DNA from: a bacterium
Lineage (GTDB): Bacteria; Patescibacteriota; Saccharimonadia; Saccharimonadales; UBA4665
Length of the DNA stretch: 64,000 bases
Direction of reading: 5' to 3'
Assembly: GCA_021846445.1 (NCBI GenBank)
Contig: JAJZWY010000003.1
Coordinates: 1-64,000 of the forward strand
Shown here: piece by piece, positions 41,363-50,350 of the stretch
Numbering within the stretch: position 1 is the stretch's first letter
Layout: every line of letters starts with the position of its first letter
Made by a program: the position numbers and the translations under genes
The notes under the pieces: model-generated
What the model was told of the DNA's origin: nothing
The model's database searches: none
What the model saw: only the letters and a program-made list of their open reading frames with translations

Positions 41363-44002
41363 ATGACCAAAAAATTTGTGATTATTGATGGTAAGAGCAT
41401 TTTTTATAGAGGTTTTTACGCTATGCCAAACCTCAGAACTGATCAAAATATCCCTACCGGAGGGGTCTATGGTTTTATGATTATGGCCCTTGAGGTTATT
41501 AAGCGTCTAAAACCAGATTTTGTGGCAGTAGCCTGGGACAAACCAAAAACAAATATTCGCAGACGTCTTAAACTATATCCTGAATATAAAGCAGGTAGAA
41601 AACCTGCACCTCAGGAATTTTATGATCAAATTCCAATATTACATCAATTTCTAGATTATTTGGGATGGCCATTATATGAAGCTGACGACTATGAAGCTGA
41701 TGACATAATGGGAAGTTTAGCTTATCAAGCGACCAAAAAGGGAATTCAAACTATTTTAATAACATCTGATTTAGATTTACTGCAGGTTGTTAATGATTTA
41801 GTTAAGGTTTATATCCTAAAAAAAGGTCTTAGCCATATTGAGGAATATTCTTTGGAGAGTTTTGAACAAAAGCATCATATTAAAGTTGATCAATATTTGG
41901 ACCTAAAAGCACTAAAAGGGGATAATTCAGATAATATTCCAGGCGTTTCTGGAATTGGCGAAAAGACGGCTATTGGATTATTGCAACAATACAAAACTAT
42001 TGATCAGATATATGAAAATATTAATCTTATACCTGAGTCTATAAGAAGTAAGCTTATAGCCGGAAAAGATATGGCTTATTTAAGTAAAAAATTGGCTAAG
42101 ATATGGTTAGATGCACCAATTAAACTGAACTTAGATGAGGTTAATGGGAGTAAGCTAAAACCAAAGCAACTACTTGATTTAGCAAATAAACTTCAATTTA
42201 GAACTATTGCCCTAAAAATAGCTCAACTATATCCCGATACCTGTCTAGAGGAATCGGGAGTAAATCAAATAGGAGCATTCAGTAAACCTTTAATTAAAAT
42301 AGACAAAAATAATATAGATAATTTAATAATGCGATCTAGAAAAAACGATATATTTATTTTTAGCAGATCTAGACAAAAACATGGTGTTGATCCGTTGTAT
42401 ATATTCTTAAGTTTAGGAAATGAATTTTATTATTTTGATTTAAGAGAAAAAAAATATGAACTTTTCAATGATTTTTTCAGAGAGTCTGTTTCAATAATTG
42501 GATATGACTTAAAAAATACTCAAGAATTAATTTTAGGTCTTGGCATTAAGACGTTACCCAATATTAGGCACGATATTTTGATAGTAGATTTTTTACTGGA
42601 AAATGTTGCCAGAGGAAGGAGCTTATCTGAAATTGCTAGCAGTTTGGTTGGTATTCAATGTAATTGGATTGATGAATTAGACAATGACCAATTGCTTGAT
42701 CATGCATCACAGATTTTGGAAATTATTCGAAAAATATACGAAGTTCAGATCGATAAAATAAAAAAGAATTTAAAATTTGGAAAATTACTTTCTGAGATAG
42801 AACTCCCAATTATAAATGTTTTAAGTAAGATGGAGAAGAAGGGTATTTTACTTGACGTAAAAAGCTTATCTAAATTCAATGATTTAATTACTAATAAAAT
42901 AACTTATCTAGAACAAACTATTTATGGTTTTGCTGATCAAGAATTCAATATAGCTAGCCCTATACAGTTGTCGAATATTCTATTTTCGAAAGATAAATTA
43001 AATATCTCAGCGACAAATATTAAAAAAACTAAAACTTTTTACTCAACTGCAGCAAATGAACTTCTTAAAATAGTTGATCTTCATCCAATTATTCCTCTGA
43101 TTTTAGAGTATCGAGAGGTGGTTAAACTTAAAAATACATACGCTGAAACTCTACCTAAATTAGTTGATAGTGATTCAGTTATACATACAACCTATAGTTT
43201 AACAAGCACTCAAACCGGTCGATTAAGCTCTATAGAACCTAATTTACAAAATATACCGATCAGAACGGAGCTAGGGAAAGAAATTAGAAAGAGTTTTGTG
43301 CCAAGAAAAGAAAAACTATTGATTAGTGCTGATTATTCTCAATTTGAACTAAGAATCGCTGCGTTTCTAGCTAAAGACCAAGATTTAATCGAACAATTCA
43401 ACAATGGCCTAGATGTTCACGCGGCAACAGCAGCAAAAATCTATCAACGAGAAATTGAAGATATTACTGATCAAATGCGCCGAGCTGCTAAAACAATTAA
43501 TTTCGGAATTTTATATGGTATGAGCATACATGGCTTAACTCAAGCAACATCTATGAATTTTGTTCAAGCTAAAGATTTTATTGAAAAATATAAACAAATT
43601 CGTAAGCCGATTTTTGATTATATGGAAAATATTTTAAGAAATGTTCGAAAAAAGGGTTACGCAGAAACTTATTTTGGGAGAAGAAGATATTTTAACGACA
43701 TTAATTCCGCTAATTCCGTATTAAGACAAGCAGCTGAACGAGCCGCTATCAATATGCCTATCCAGGGGACTGAGGCAGAACTTATGAAAATAGCTATGAT
43801 TAAGCTTGATGATTTTCTGAGTACGAATTACGAGGATGTCAAAATATTGCTCCAAATTCACGATTCGGTTGTTATTGAGTGCCCAAAAAACGTTATAGAC
43901 GATGTTCAAAAAGATCTAAAAGATATTATGGAAGGGAGTTACGATTTACCAGTTAAACTTAAGGTGGACTTAAAATATGGTAAAAATTGGGGAGAACTAT
44001 AA
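41363..44002 (+). CDS. polA: DNA polymerase I
   Basis: An 879-residue PolA. The 5'-nuclease domain occupies ~1-290 (YEADDYEADDIMGSLA, TSDLDLLQ, LKGDNSDNIPGV). The 3'-5' exonuclease-like domain (~300-470) lacks a readable D-x-E motif, so proofreading is probably lost. The polymerase domain carries motif A SADYSQFELRIAAFL, motif B RRAAKTINFGILYGMS and motif C LLQIHDSVVIE. It fills gaps and removes RNA primers. TATACT 7 nt before the ATG suggests a leaderless transcript. Confidence 0.97.
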   Translation: MTKKFVIIDGKSIFYRGFYAMPNLRTDQNIPTGGVYGFMIMALEVIKRLKPDFVAVAWDKPKTNIRRRLKLYPEYKAGRKPAPQEFYDQIPILHQFLDYLGWPLYEADDYEADDIMGSLAYQATKKGIQTILITSDLDLLQVVNDLVKVYILKKGLSHIEEYSLESFEQKHHIKVDQYLDLKALKGDNSDNIPGVSGIGEKTAIGLLQQYKTIDQIYENINLIPESIRSKLIAGKDMAYLSKKLAKIWLDAPIKLNLDEVNGSKLKPKQLLDLANKLQFRTIALKIAQLYPDTCLEESGVNQIGAFSKPLIKIDKNNIDNLIMRSRKNDIFIFSRSRQKHGVDPLYIFLSLGNEFYYFDLREKKYELFNDFFRESVSIIGYDLKNTQELILGLGIKTLPNIRHDILIVDFLLENVARGRSLSEIASSLVGIQCNWIDELDNDQLLDHASQILEIIRKIYEVQIDKIKKNLKFGKLLSEIELPIINVLSKMEKKGILLDVKSLSKFNDLITNKITYLEQTIYGFADQEFNIASPIQLSNILFSKDKLNISATNIKKTKTFYSTAANELLKIVDLHPIIPLILEYREVVKLKNTYAETLPKLVDSDSVIHTTYSLTSTQTGRLSSIEPNLQNIPIRTELGKEIRKSFVPRKEKLLISADYSQFELRIAAFLAKDQDLIEQFNNGLDVHAATAAKIYQREIEDITDQMRRAAKTINFGILYGMSIHGLTQATSMNFVQAKDFIEKYKQIRKPIFDYMENILRNVRKKGYAETYFGRRRYFNDINSANSVLRQAAERAAINMPIQGTEAELMKIAMIKLDDFLSTNYEDVKILLQIHDSVVIECPKNVIDDVQKDLKDIMEGSYDLPVKLKVDLKYGKNWGEL

Positions 44003-44342
44003 TGATAGCAATAGGTTGTGATGCATTTCTGTTGCTAGCGTAAATAAATATCAAAAAAGGGAAGTAGTTAAAAATATTATTTGCAATGTTATTTTATTTC
44101 ATAAAAGCGGGGAATAAATAGCTAAAAGATATAGTGTTACAGAGAGTTTTTTCTTATAGATCAATAAAATAGTTGCCTAGTAGTTTTATAATTAGACACC
44201 AATTCTGCTACTTATTTTAGATAAGTTTTTGACGGATACTAGTGTTTTCCACATTTTGCCTAAAAGTAATAAGGCTAACTAAGATTATTTATATAGAGCA
44301 AAGTGTAGTCTTAATTCAGTGCCTTTAGGTTCATAAATCGTA
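44003..44342. other. 340-bp gene-free interval after polA
   Basis: No credible gene in any frame. The only feature I can support is a 9-bp hairpin just after polA: TAGCAATAG (44006-44014) pairs with CTGTTGCTA (44029-44037), with one G-U pair. It is not followed by a T-run, so it may be a 3' end processing or protection structure. The rest is AT-rich and could hold a small RNA, but I see no diagnostic motif. Confidence 0.45.
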
Positions 44343-45161
44343 TTATTCGGGAAACCCATATTTTTTGCTAATAAGATTCAAAATTTGAGTATGTTCTTTT
44401 AGCGCATCTAGTCGTTTATTTAAGTGAGACATTTCATTACTCGTTGGGGATTTACCTCGAACAGCTTTTTGACCTATTTCTCGAAAAATATTGTCGGACG
44501 TATCTGATAGATTTTGAATATCAAAATAAGACTCTTCGCCGGTTTTAAATTTTTGGATCTTGAATTTTAGATTTAGTCTTTCTTCCTCACTTATGTCTAT
44601 TAAAGAACTTACAATCTCATCAATCGCTTGAGGGTTTTCGTCATTCCAAAAGGCGTCAAGATCGGCCTTGGCTTTTGTTTTATAATACTCAGCAACTATT
44701 CCCATAGCATCCAAAAAAATCTGCTCTGAAGCAGAAGGTTTTACTTCTATGGAACTCTTATCAAAAGTTAGGGAAAGCCTACCAAATTTAGATATTATCA
44801 TCCGTTGTTCGATTATTTGTGCATGTCTTTCGGCTATAGTAATTAGCTCTTTGATTCCGGGTAGTCTCATAATCTCCAATTTTGTTTCATTGCTCTTATT
44901 GTTCTCTTCATCATCGTCCAACCGTTCTATATGCAATTGTTCTGCTTTGTAAATATCTACGGCAATATCCATAAAGGGCTTTGCGGTATAAGCACTTAAC
45001 TCTGCTACTTCAGAATTTTCTACAAGTGATCTTTTGTAATCTTGCTTATGTGACCTTGTTAATTTTTCAAATTCCTCCGAAGGAGTAAGCCCAGAATGCA
45101 TTTCCCCTACGGATTGTTTTGGCATATCAACACTTTTTCTATATATTGTTCGTTCTGGCAT
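44343..45161 (-). CDS. Hypothetical soluble helical protein
   Basis: A 272-residue, highly charged, mostly helical protein with no membrane segment and no Cys. Predicted helices lie near 25-45, 60-85 (VDIYKAEQLHIERLDDDEENN), 95-115 and 130-160, and at the C-terminus (MSHLNKRLDALKEHTQILNLISKKYG). I recognise no domain. It is divergent from a membrane-anchored protein at 45291 and shares with it a promoter region with a perfect inverted repeat, so the two may respond to the same regulator. Confidence 0.75.
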   Translation of the reverse strand: MPERTIYRKSVDMPKQSVGEMHSGLTPSEEFEKLTRSHKQDYKRSLVENSEVAELSAYTAKPFMDIAVDIYKAEQLHIERLDDDEENNKSNETKLEIMRLPGIKELITIAERHAQIIEQRMIISKFGRLSLTFDKSSIEVKPSASEQIFLDAMGIVAEYYKTKAKADLDAFWNDENPQAIDEIVSSLIDISEEERLNLKFKIQKFKTGEESYFDIQNLSDTSDNIFREIGQKAVRGKSPTSNEMSHLNKRLDALKEHTQILNLISKKYGFPE

Positions 45162-45196
45162 TTATCTTTTCTTTTATTTAATTGAATTAATGTTCT

Positions 45197-45261
45197 ATTG
45201 TAACACATATTATCAAGTTTTACAATTATAAACTTGACTAATTAGAACAATATGTTAATAT
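45197..45261. promoter_or_regulatory. Divergent promoters sharing an inverted-repeat operator
   Basis: Rightward: TTGACT (45234-45239), 16 nt spacer, TAATAT (45256-45261). Leftward: TTGTAA (45225-45220), 17 nt spacer, TACAAT (45202-45197). Between the -35 boxes lies a perfect 8-bp inverted repeat, TCAAGTTT (45213-45220) and AAACTTGA (45230-45237), with a 9-nt spacer. A dimeric repressor bound there would cover both -35 regions. Confidence 0.6.
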
Positions 45262-45290
45262 ATAACTAATCGTTATGAGGATATTTATTT

Positions 45291-45857
45291 ATGTATAGAG
45301 ACTATAGATATATTTTTGGGTTTGTTCTAGCAATAATACTATTAATTGTAATAGCAATTTTAGTCTTATCTAATAATGGTTCTTCGAATAACTCGGGCGT
45401 TCCACTTACAAAAGATTACAATTATTCTTCTTCTGCAGAACTGACAATTCAGGGACCTATTGTTGCAACCTCTCAACATAATTTTGATCAGATTGAAGTT
45501 AATTCAGGAAACGTATTATTTAGGCTTTATAAGGGTTATAGCGGTCAAAACTTGATTGAATCTAAAATATTTAACAATAGTTCTCAATCATACCTTGCTT
45601 TTCTGAGTGCCCTAAAACAAGCCGGATTTGGATTAGTTAGTCACAATTCAAACCCGGAAAGTAGTCTAGGGTATTGTTCATATGGAGATGTCTATAATTT
45701 CAAGCTTACTCAAAACAACGATGTTGTGCTTCGTTCATGGGCTACTAATTGTTCTGGTATGCCACATACACTGTTGGGTAACGTAAACTATATTGTACAG
45801 TTGTTTGAAAATCAGGTACCTAATTATAATACGCTGGTTCAGAATGCAAATTTCTAG
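45291..45857 (+). CDS. Hypothetical membrane-anchored extracytoplasmic protein
   Basis: A 188-residue protein with an N-terminal hydrophobic helix (about 8-27) and a ~155-residue extracytoplasmic domain with two Cys (YCSYGDVY, TNCSGMPH) that could form a disulphide. No lipobox is seen, so the helix is likely a signal anchor. A GAGGA site lies 11 nt before the ATG. No family recognised. Its stop overlaps the next leftward gene by 4 bp. Confidence 0.72.
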   Translation: MYRDYRYIFGFVLAIILLIVIAILVLSNNGSSNNSGVPLTKDYNYSSSAELTIQGPIVATSQHNFDQIEVNSGNVLFRLYKGYSGQNLIESKIFNNSSQSYLAFLSALKQAGFGLVSHNSNPESSLGYCSYGDVYNFKLTQNNDVVLRSWATNCSGMPHTLLGNVNYIVQLFENQVPNYNTLVQNANF

Positions 45858-46090
45858 GTGATAATTATTTGAATTTTTTTGGGCACATTCAATTCACTTT
45901 TTATTTTGTCGATCCTAGTTCTTAGAATTGAAGCAACCGATGCAGAATTTATTTTAATTATTATTGTGTTCTTGGTGTTAATAATTTCAGAATCAATATC
46001 AAAATTTATTTGAATATATTTTTTCAATAAAACAATTTCATCTGGCGGATTAAACCGTCTCTTTGTTAGAATGTCTCTAATATCATCCAT
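45854..46090 (-). CDS. Small protein, possibly DciA/DUF721-related
   Basis: A 78-residue protein whose C-terminal two thirds (NTIIIKINSASVASILRTRIDKIKSELN) resemble the strand-helix core of DUF721/DciA proteins (a V-x-V-x-S-x-A-x-x-L-R pattern), some of which recruit the replicative helicase. The similarity is by eye only. TATTTT lies 6 nt before the ATG. It is divergent from mutM. Confidence 0.5.
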   Translation of the reverse strand: MDDIRDILTKRRFNPPDEIVLLKKYIQINFDIDSEIINTKNTIIIKINSASVASILRTRIDKIKSELNVPKKIQIIIT

Positions 46091-46130
46091 CTTTATAAAA
46101 TAACATATCTTTATATTAAAATATTAATTG

Positions 46131-47012
46131 ATGCCTGAATTACCAGAAGTTGAAACAATAAGACTAGGACTTAACAAAATTGTTACCGGAAAGGTGATAA
46201 AGAGAGTCATTATATATTGGCCAAAAACCTTTAATTATCCTACCAAGTATATCCAAGAGAAGTTATCTAAAAGTCGCTTATTATCTCTAAATAGAAGAGG
46301 AAAGCTTTTAATCATTGAGCTTAGTAATAAATATTATTTGTTAATTCATTTAAAGATGACTGGCCAAATAATTTATAAAGATCAAAAAATTAGATTTGGT
46401 GCTGGACATCCGAATGATTCTTTTATGTCAAAGATGCCCGATAAAACAACTAGAGTAGAAATTTTGTTTGAAGATGGCTCAAGAATTTATTTTAATGATC
46501 AAAGAAAATTTGGCTGGATAAAATTATTAAATAGGACAGAGTATGCAAATTTTAGTTTTTTAAATAATTTGGGACCAGAACCTCTATCAAAAGAATTTAA
46601 CCTAGAACAATTAAAGGGGAGAATTAACATTAGGCCAAATTCAATGATAAAAGCAGTGCTACTTGATCAAAAAATTATTGCTGGGTTGGGCAATATCTAT
46701 GTAGATGAAAGTTTATGGATGGCTAAAATCCATCCCAAAACACTGGTTAAAAATATTTCTAAAAGTAAATTAAAAAAATTATATGAATCTATTGTTAGTA
46801 TCTTAAACTTTTCTATTATGCAAGGTGGTGCGTCGGATCGAAATTACCTAGATGTCAACGGCCAAAAGGGTAGTTTTACAAAATTTGCCCAAGTTTATAA
46901 AAGAAAAGACCAACCATGCACTAGATGTGGTCATAAGATTATTAAAATAAGGGTTGCTGGAAGAGGTACCCATATATGTCCGGATTGTCAAAAATTAATA
47001 TTTAGGGCTTAA
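46131..47012 (+). CDS. mutM: Formamidopyrimidine-DNA glycosylase MutM (Fpg)
   Basis: The start is ATG 46131 because mature Fpg needs Pro2-Glu3 at its N-terminus (MPELPEVET); the longer frame adds a TTG codon before it. 293 residues with catalytic Pro2, Glu3 and Glu6, a helix-two-turn-helix around LLDQKIIAGLGNIYVDE (~180-196), and a C-terminal zinc finger C-x2-C-x16-C-x2-C (CTRCGHK ... CPDCQ). It excises 8-oxoguanine. TAAAAT lies 8 nt before the ATG. Confidence 0.97.
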   Translation: MPELPEVETIRLGLNKIVTGKVIKRVIIYWPKTFNYPTKYIQEKLSKSRLLSLNRRGKLLIIELSNKYYLLIHLKMTGQIIYKDQKIRFGAGHPNDSFMSKMPDKTTRVEILFEDGSRIYFNDQRKFGWIKLLNRTEYANFSFLNNLGPEPLSKEFNLEQLKGRINIRPNSMIKAVLLDQKIIAGLGNIYVDESLWMAKIHPKTLVKNISKSKLKKLYESIVSILNFSIMQGGASDRNYLDVNGQKGSFTKFAQVYKRKDQPCTRCGHKIIKIRVAGRGTHICPDCQKLIFRA

Positions 47013-47032
47013 ACTGTTAAAATAAATTTACT

Positions 47033-47944
47033 ATGATAACTATTTTGGGGGACAATCATTATGCCATTGATTTAGAATTGACTAAAATTAAGGGAGAGTT
47101 TGCTGAAAAATATCCCTCTTTTAATCTTCAAAAAATTTATTCAGAACAAATAGATATAGAAGAAATTAGGCTTATTTTTAATAATTATTCAATTTTTTCA
47201 GAACCACAGCTGATATTAATATATGACCTAGATATTATTCCTAATTTTGAAAAAGTAATTAACGAGTTATCCAAACTTAGGGACGAAGAAAAAGAAATAG
47301 TATTAATTTTAAAAAATAATAAGATAAACTCAAAACAACAAAAACTTTTGGAGAAAAAGTCCCAGACTAAAGTTTTAAAAAAATTAAGTGATAACGAAAT
47401 AATTCGGTGGATGAAGAAATTGTCAGAAGCGTACAAACTAAGCTTAAGTGATTCCGAGATCAGGTATATTTATCAAAAAATAGGGAATAACCAATTACAA
47501 ATTGCGACTGAGTTAGAAAAATTGAGTTTATTAAATCAAAAAATTACTAAGGATGTTATTGATTTATTAATAAATTCTAATTTAAATAACTCAGTTTTCG
47601 AGTTAATTGATTTTGCTTTTAAAGATAAAATAAAAGCCTATCAAGTGTATAATAATTTGCGCCTCCAAAAGATTGATCCTGAACAAATCATTGCCCTTAT
47701 TACTTGGCAACTTCATCTTATAGCTATAATGAAATATTCTAAGGAAAAAAGTATTAAGAATATTATTGAGGAAACCAAATTAAACAGGTTTTCTTTGGAA
47801 AAAAGTTTATTACTTTCAAAACAAATAACTAAAAATAATCTTAAGACGTATATTTATCAACTTAAAAATGCCGAAATTATATCTAAAACAGAGAGCTTTG
47901 ATTTGGATCAATTCTTAAAAAACTTTATTTTAACTATTACTTAG
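47033..47944 (+). CDS. holA: DNA polymerase III delta subunit
   Basis: A 303-residue protein with the HolA architecture: a Rossmann-like N-terminal domain (ITILGDNHYAIDLEL, IFSEPQLILIYDLD, IVLILKNNKIN), a central helical lid (RYIYQKIGNNQLQIATELEKLSLL, ~140-165) and a C-terminal helical collar (ALITWQLHLIAIMKYSKEKS). It opens the beta clamp in the clamp loader. Sequence identity in this family is low, so the call rests on the arrangement. Convergent 8-bp overlap with rpsT. Confidence 0.85.
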   Translation: MITILGDNHYAIDLELTKIKGEFAEKYPSFNLQKIYSEQIDIEEIRLIFNNYSIFSEPQLILIYDLDIIPNFEKVINELSKLRDEEKEIVLILKNNKINSKQQKLLEKKSQTKVLKKLSDNEIIRWMKKLSEAYKLSLSDSEIRYIYQKIGNNQLQIATELEKLSLLNQKITKDVIDLLINSNLNNSVFELIDFAFKDKIKAYQVYNNLRLQKIDPEQIIALITWQLHLIAIMKYSKEKSIKNIIEETKLNRFSLEKSLLLSKQITKNNLKTYIYQLKNAEIISKTESFDLDQFLKNFILTIT

Positions 47945-48230
47945 CTTTTTTTGATGGACTAGCTTTCTTCTTTTTTTGATCAATTTTTAAACCTAATTTT
48001 TTAGCATTTTGCGCTGTTTTGCGCTTTAATCTAGCAGCCTTATTCTTGTGAATTATGTGTTTTTTAGCAGCTTTGTCTATATTACTTTGAACAACACTAA
48101 AGTTTTTAAGGGTAGTACTTTTTGTTAGATTCTTTATTGCAGTTTTTAGCCTTCGTTTTGTCTTGAAATTTCTAACAGTTGCCTTCCTGGCTGTTTTCTG
48201 TCTTTTCTTGGCTGATTTAATTATTGGCAT
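47937..48230 (-). CDS. rpsT: Ribosomal protein bS20
   Basis: The start at 48230 (MPIIKSAKKRQKTARKATVRN) follows an AAAGGAA site and matches the S20 N-terminus; the longer frame adds 23 unrelated residues. 97 residues, extremely basic, with the S20 core KSAKKR and a Lys-rich C-terminal tail. It binds 16S rRNA early in 30S assembly. The usual holA/rpsT neighbourhood is present here with the genes convergent. Confidence 0.95.
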   Translation of the reverse strand: MPIIKSAKKRQKTARKATVRNFKTKRRLKTAIKNLTKSTTLKNFSVVQSNIDKAAKKHIIHKNKAARLKRKTAQNAKKLGLKIDQKKKKASPSKKAK

Positions 48231-48558
48231 AGGTTCCTTTATATTAGTTATTTTTTTAAATATACTAAATTTATCTAGTCTTGGGAAGTGCTTATTCATA
48301 AATTAACGTGAATCTACATACTTAATATTTTCCAAAACCTTACTCCGTACAAAAATTAACAGAGCATTTTGTTTAAAGAGTAATTAAATTAATTTCTTTC
48401 AAGACAAAAACGAAATCAATAAATTTATTTGCTAATTACTAAAAATAACTATTTTTCAACAGAAGGCGTTTACGATATAGTGGATAAGTTCGATTATATT
48501 GATATTTTTATTAATTTGTGTTAAGTTTAAATCGATATATAAATATTAAAAAATAAAA
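48231..48558. other. Gene-free interval between rpsT and the DHH-like gene
   Basis: About 330 bp of AT-rich DNA between two divergent genes. It includes the rpsT leader and promoter and the upstream region of the DHH-like gene, where the start lacks a ribosome-binding site. I see no RNA gene signature, strong hairpin or operator. Confidence 0.4.
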
Positions 48559-50334
48559 ATGGACAATATCAAAAACCAAGTTATCTCCAAAATTCAATCT
48601 TCTAATGCTATTTTGATTACTGTAGGTAATAGTCCAAATGTTGATCAGTTGGCTGGTTGTATTGCTTTAACACTAATGATGAATAAGCTAAAAAAACACG
48701 GCTCAGCTGTGTTTAGTGGTCAAGTTCCATCGACTATTGATTTTTTAGATCCTCAAAAAAATATTGAGAAAAACCTTGACTCACTTAGAGATTTTATTAT
48801 TTCTTTTAGCAAAGACAAAGCAGATAAGCTTAAATACAAGGTTGAAGAAGATACGGTTAAGATTTATATAACTCCCTATAGAACATCCCTAAGCGAAGAA
48901 GATCTTATCTTTAGTCAAGGTGAATTTAATATTGATTTGATTATTACTTTGGGAATTAAAGACAAGAATGATATTGATAGGGCAATTACTGCACATGGAA
49001 ATATTCTTCATGATGCAACAATTATTAATATTAACCTCCAGGAGGGGAGTAATCTCGGGAATTTAAATCTAATAGATGTTCAGGCAAGCAGTTATTGTGA
49101 ACTATTAACCTCTATAAGTAAATCTTTTGACCAAGATGTCTTAGATGAACAGATAGCTACTGCACTTCTAACTGGAATAGTTTCGGAAACTGATAGGTTT
49201 AGTAATTCCAAAACTACGCCTCAAACTATGGCCCTAAGTTCAGACTTAATGAAAGCCGGGGCTAACCCTCAGTTGATATCTTCTAAATTAGAAGAGGAAC
49301 AAGATAGGTCTATAGATCATACGGATGATGGGTTGCTAGGTACTACTAAACCAGACGAAACAGATGATATTTTCCGTATTGATCATGACTCGAGCAATAT
49401 TGATGTGGTTGATTCAGTAAATAAAGAAGAAGAGTTGCTTAATAATGACGACCAAGTTAATCCACTCACCCAAGACCAAGTTAATTCACCCACTCAAGAC
49501 CAAGTTAATTCACCCACCCAAGACCAAGTTAATCCCCCCTCTCCAAATCAAGACAATTTAGCTCCTCTAGACCAAGATAATCTGTCTCCCTCGGACCAAG
49601 ATAATCTGTCTCCCTCGGACCAAGATAATATAGCTCCCTCGGACCAAGACAATTTACCTTCTCCAGATCAAATTTTATCACCAACCCCACAGGATGATTT
49701 AGAGGATAAGGTGGTCGATACTATAAAGAACGAAGATTTAATTGCTGGAAAACAGGAAATAAATCAAGACAACAAAGTTTTTGATAATCAAAATACTCAA
49801 CCACTTCCTCAAATATCTACTCATGGTGAGAGTAATTTGGCCGTCGATTCATCCGTTCCAGACGGTTCTTCTAATTTATCTTCTGACCATTCGGAAGGTC
49901 CTTTTCCGGAAATTAATTCCTCGGATGAGTCGGTTTCTCAATTTTCACCACCACCTGCTTCATGGGATGAAGAACTTAAATCTAATGAAAATGATGCCGA
50001 GAGTTATTTGGCTAGTACTTCGAACGAGCTTCAACCAAGCACAGCTACTTCTGTGAATAATAATGACTCTTCTCCAGACCAAAATTTAAATACTAATCTA
50101 GGAATTGGTTCAGAAAACTTTAGTGTAGGTAATGATTTGGGCTCAGGGGGTGATCAAGTGCTTAATTCAAATAACTTACCCAATAGTGCAGACCAGAATT
50201 CTGTTTCAAATCAAACAGGGTTGGATCCTTCTCTATTTACCGAGACTAATGACGGAAATTCGTTCGGAGTTAATGATCAAGCTCCACCAGTTCCTCCTCC
50301 AGTAGTACCATTTTCGTTTAGTGATGAGAATTAA
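48559..50334 (+). CDS. DHH-phosphoesterase-like protein with lost active site and long repetitive tail
   Basis: A 591-residue protein. Residues 1-235 follow the DHH/DHHA1 outline: SPNVDQLAGCIALTLMM (where active enzymes have N-x-D-x-D), IININLQEGSNLGNLNLID (where they have IDHHP-S-N), and ATALLTGIVSETDRFSNSKT. The metal-binding DHH is replaced by NLQ, so phosphatase activity is unlikely. Residues 240-591 are acidic, Asn/Gln/Asp/Ser/Pro-rich and disordered, including tandem 8-residue repeats. No signal peptide is seen. It is probably a structural or regulatory relic, conserved for another function. Confidence 0.75.
   Translation: MDNIKNQVISKIQSSNAILITVGNSPNVDQLAGCIALTLMMNKLKKHGSAVFSGQVPSTIDFLDPQKNIEKNLDSLRDFIISFSKDKADKLKYKVEEDTVKIYITPYRTSLSEEDLIFSQGEFNIDLIITLGIKDKNDIDRAITAHGNILHDATIININLQEGSNLGNLNLIDVQASSYCELLTSISKSFDQDVLDEQIATALLTGIVSETDRFSNSKTTPQTMALSSDLMKAGANPQLISSKLEEEQDRSIDHTDDGLLGTTKPDETDDIFRIDHDSSNIDVVDSVNKEEELLNNDDQVNPLTQDQVNSPTQDQVNSPTQDQVNPPSPNQDNLAPLDQDNLSPSDQDNLSPSDQDNIAPSDQDNLPSPDQILSPTPQDDLEDKVVDTIKNEDLIAGKQEINQDNKVFDNQNTQPLPQISTHGESNLAVDSSVPDGSSNLSSDHSEGPFPEINSSDESVSQFSPPPASWDEELKSNENDAESYLASTSNELQPSTATSVNNNDSSPDQNLNTNLGIGSENFSVGNDLGSGGDQVLNSNNLPNSADQNSVSNQTGLDPSLFTETNDGNSFGVNDQAPPVPPPVVPFSFSDEN
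49450..49675 (+). repeat. Tandem 24-bp (8-residue) repeats in the DHH-like gene
   Basis: First block: units close to CAAGACCAAGTTAATTCACC encoding DQVNSPTQ, about four copies. Second block: units close to GACCAAGATAATCTGTCTCC encoding DQDNLSPS, about five copies, two of them identical. The unit length of 24 bp keeps the reading frame. The near-identity of neighbouring units shows recent slippage or unequal exchange. Confidence 0.9.
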
Positions 50335-50350
50335 CTAGGTTTCTGGGATA

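Noticed and set aside
49450-49675. CRISPR-like direct repeats
   Set aside because: The repeats are 24-bp units without unique spacers, in frame within a coding sequence.
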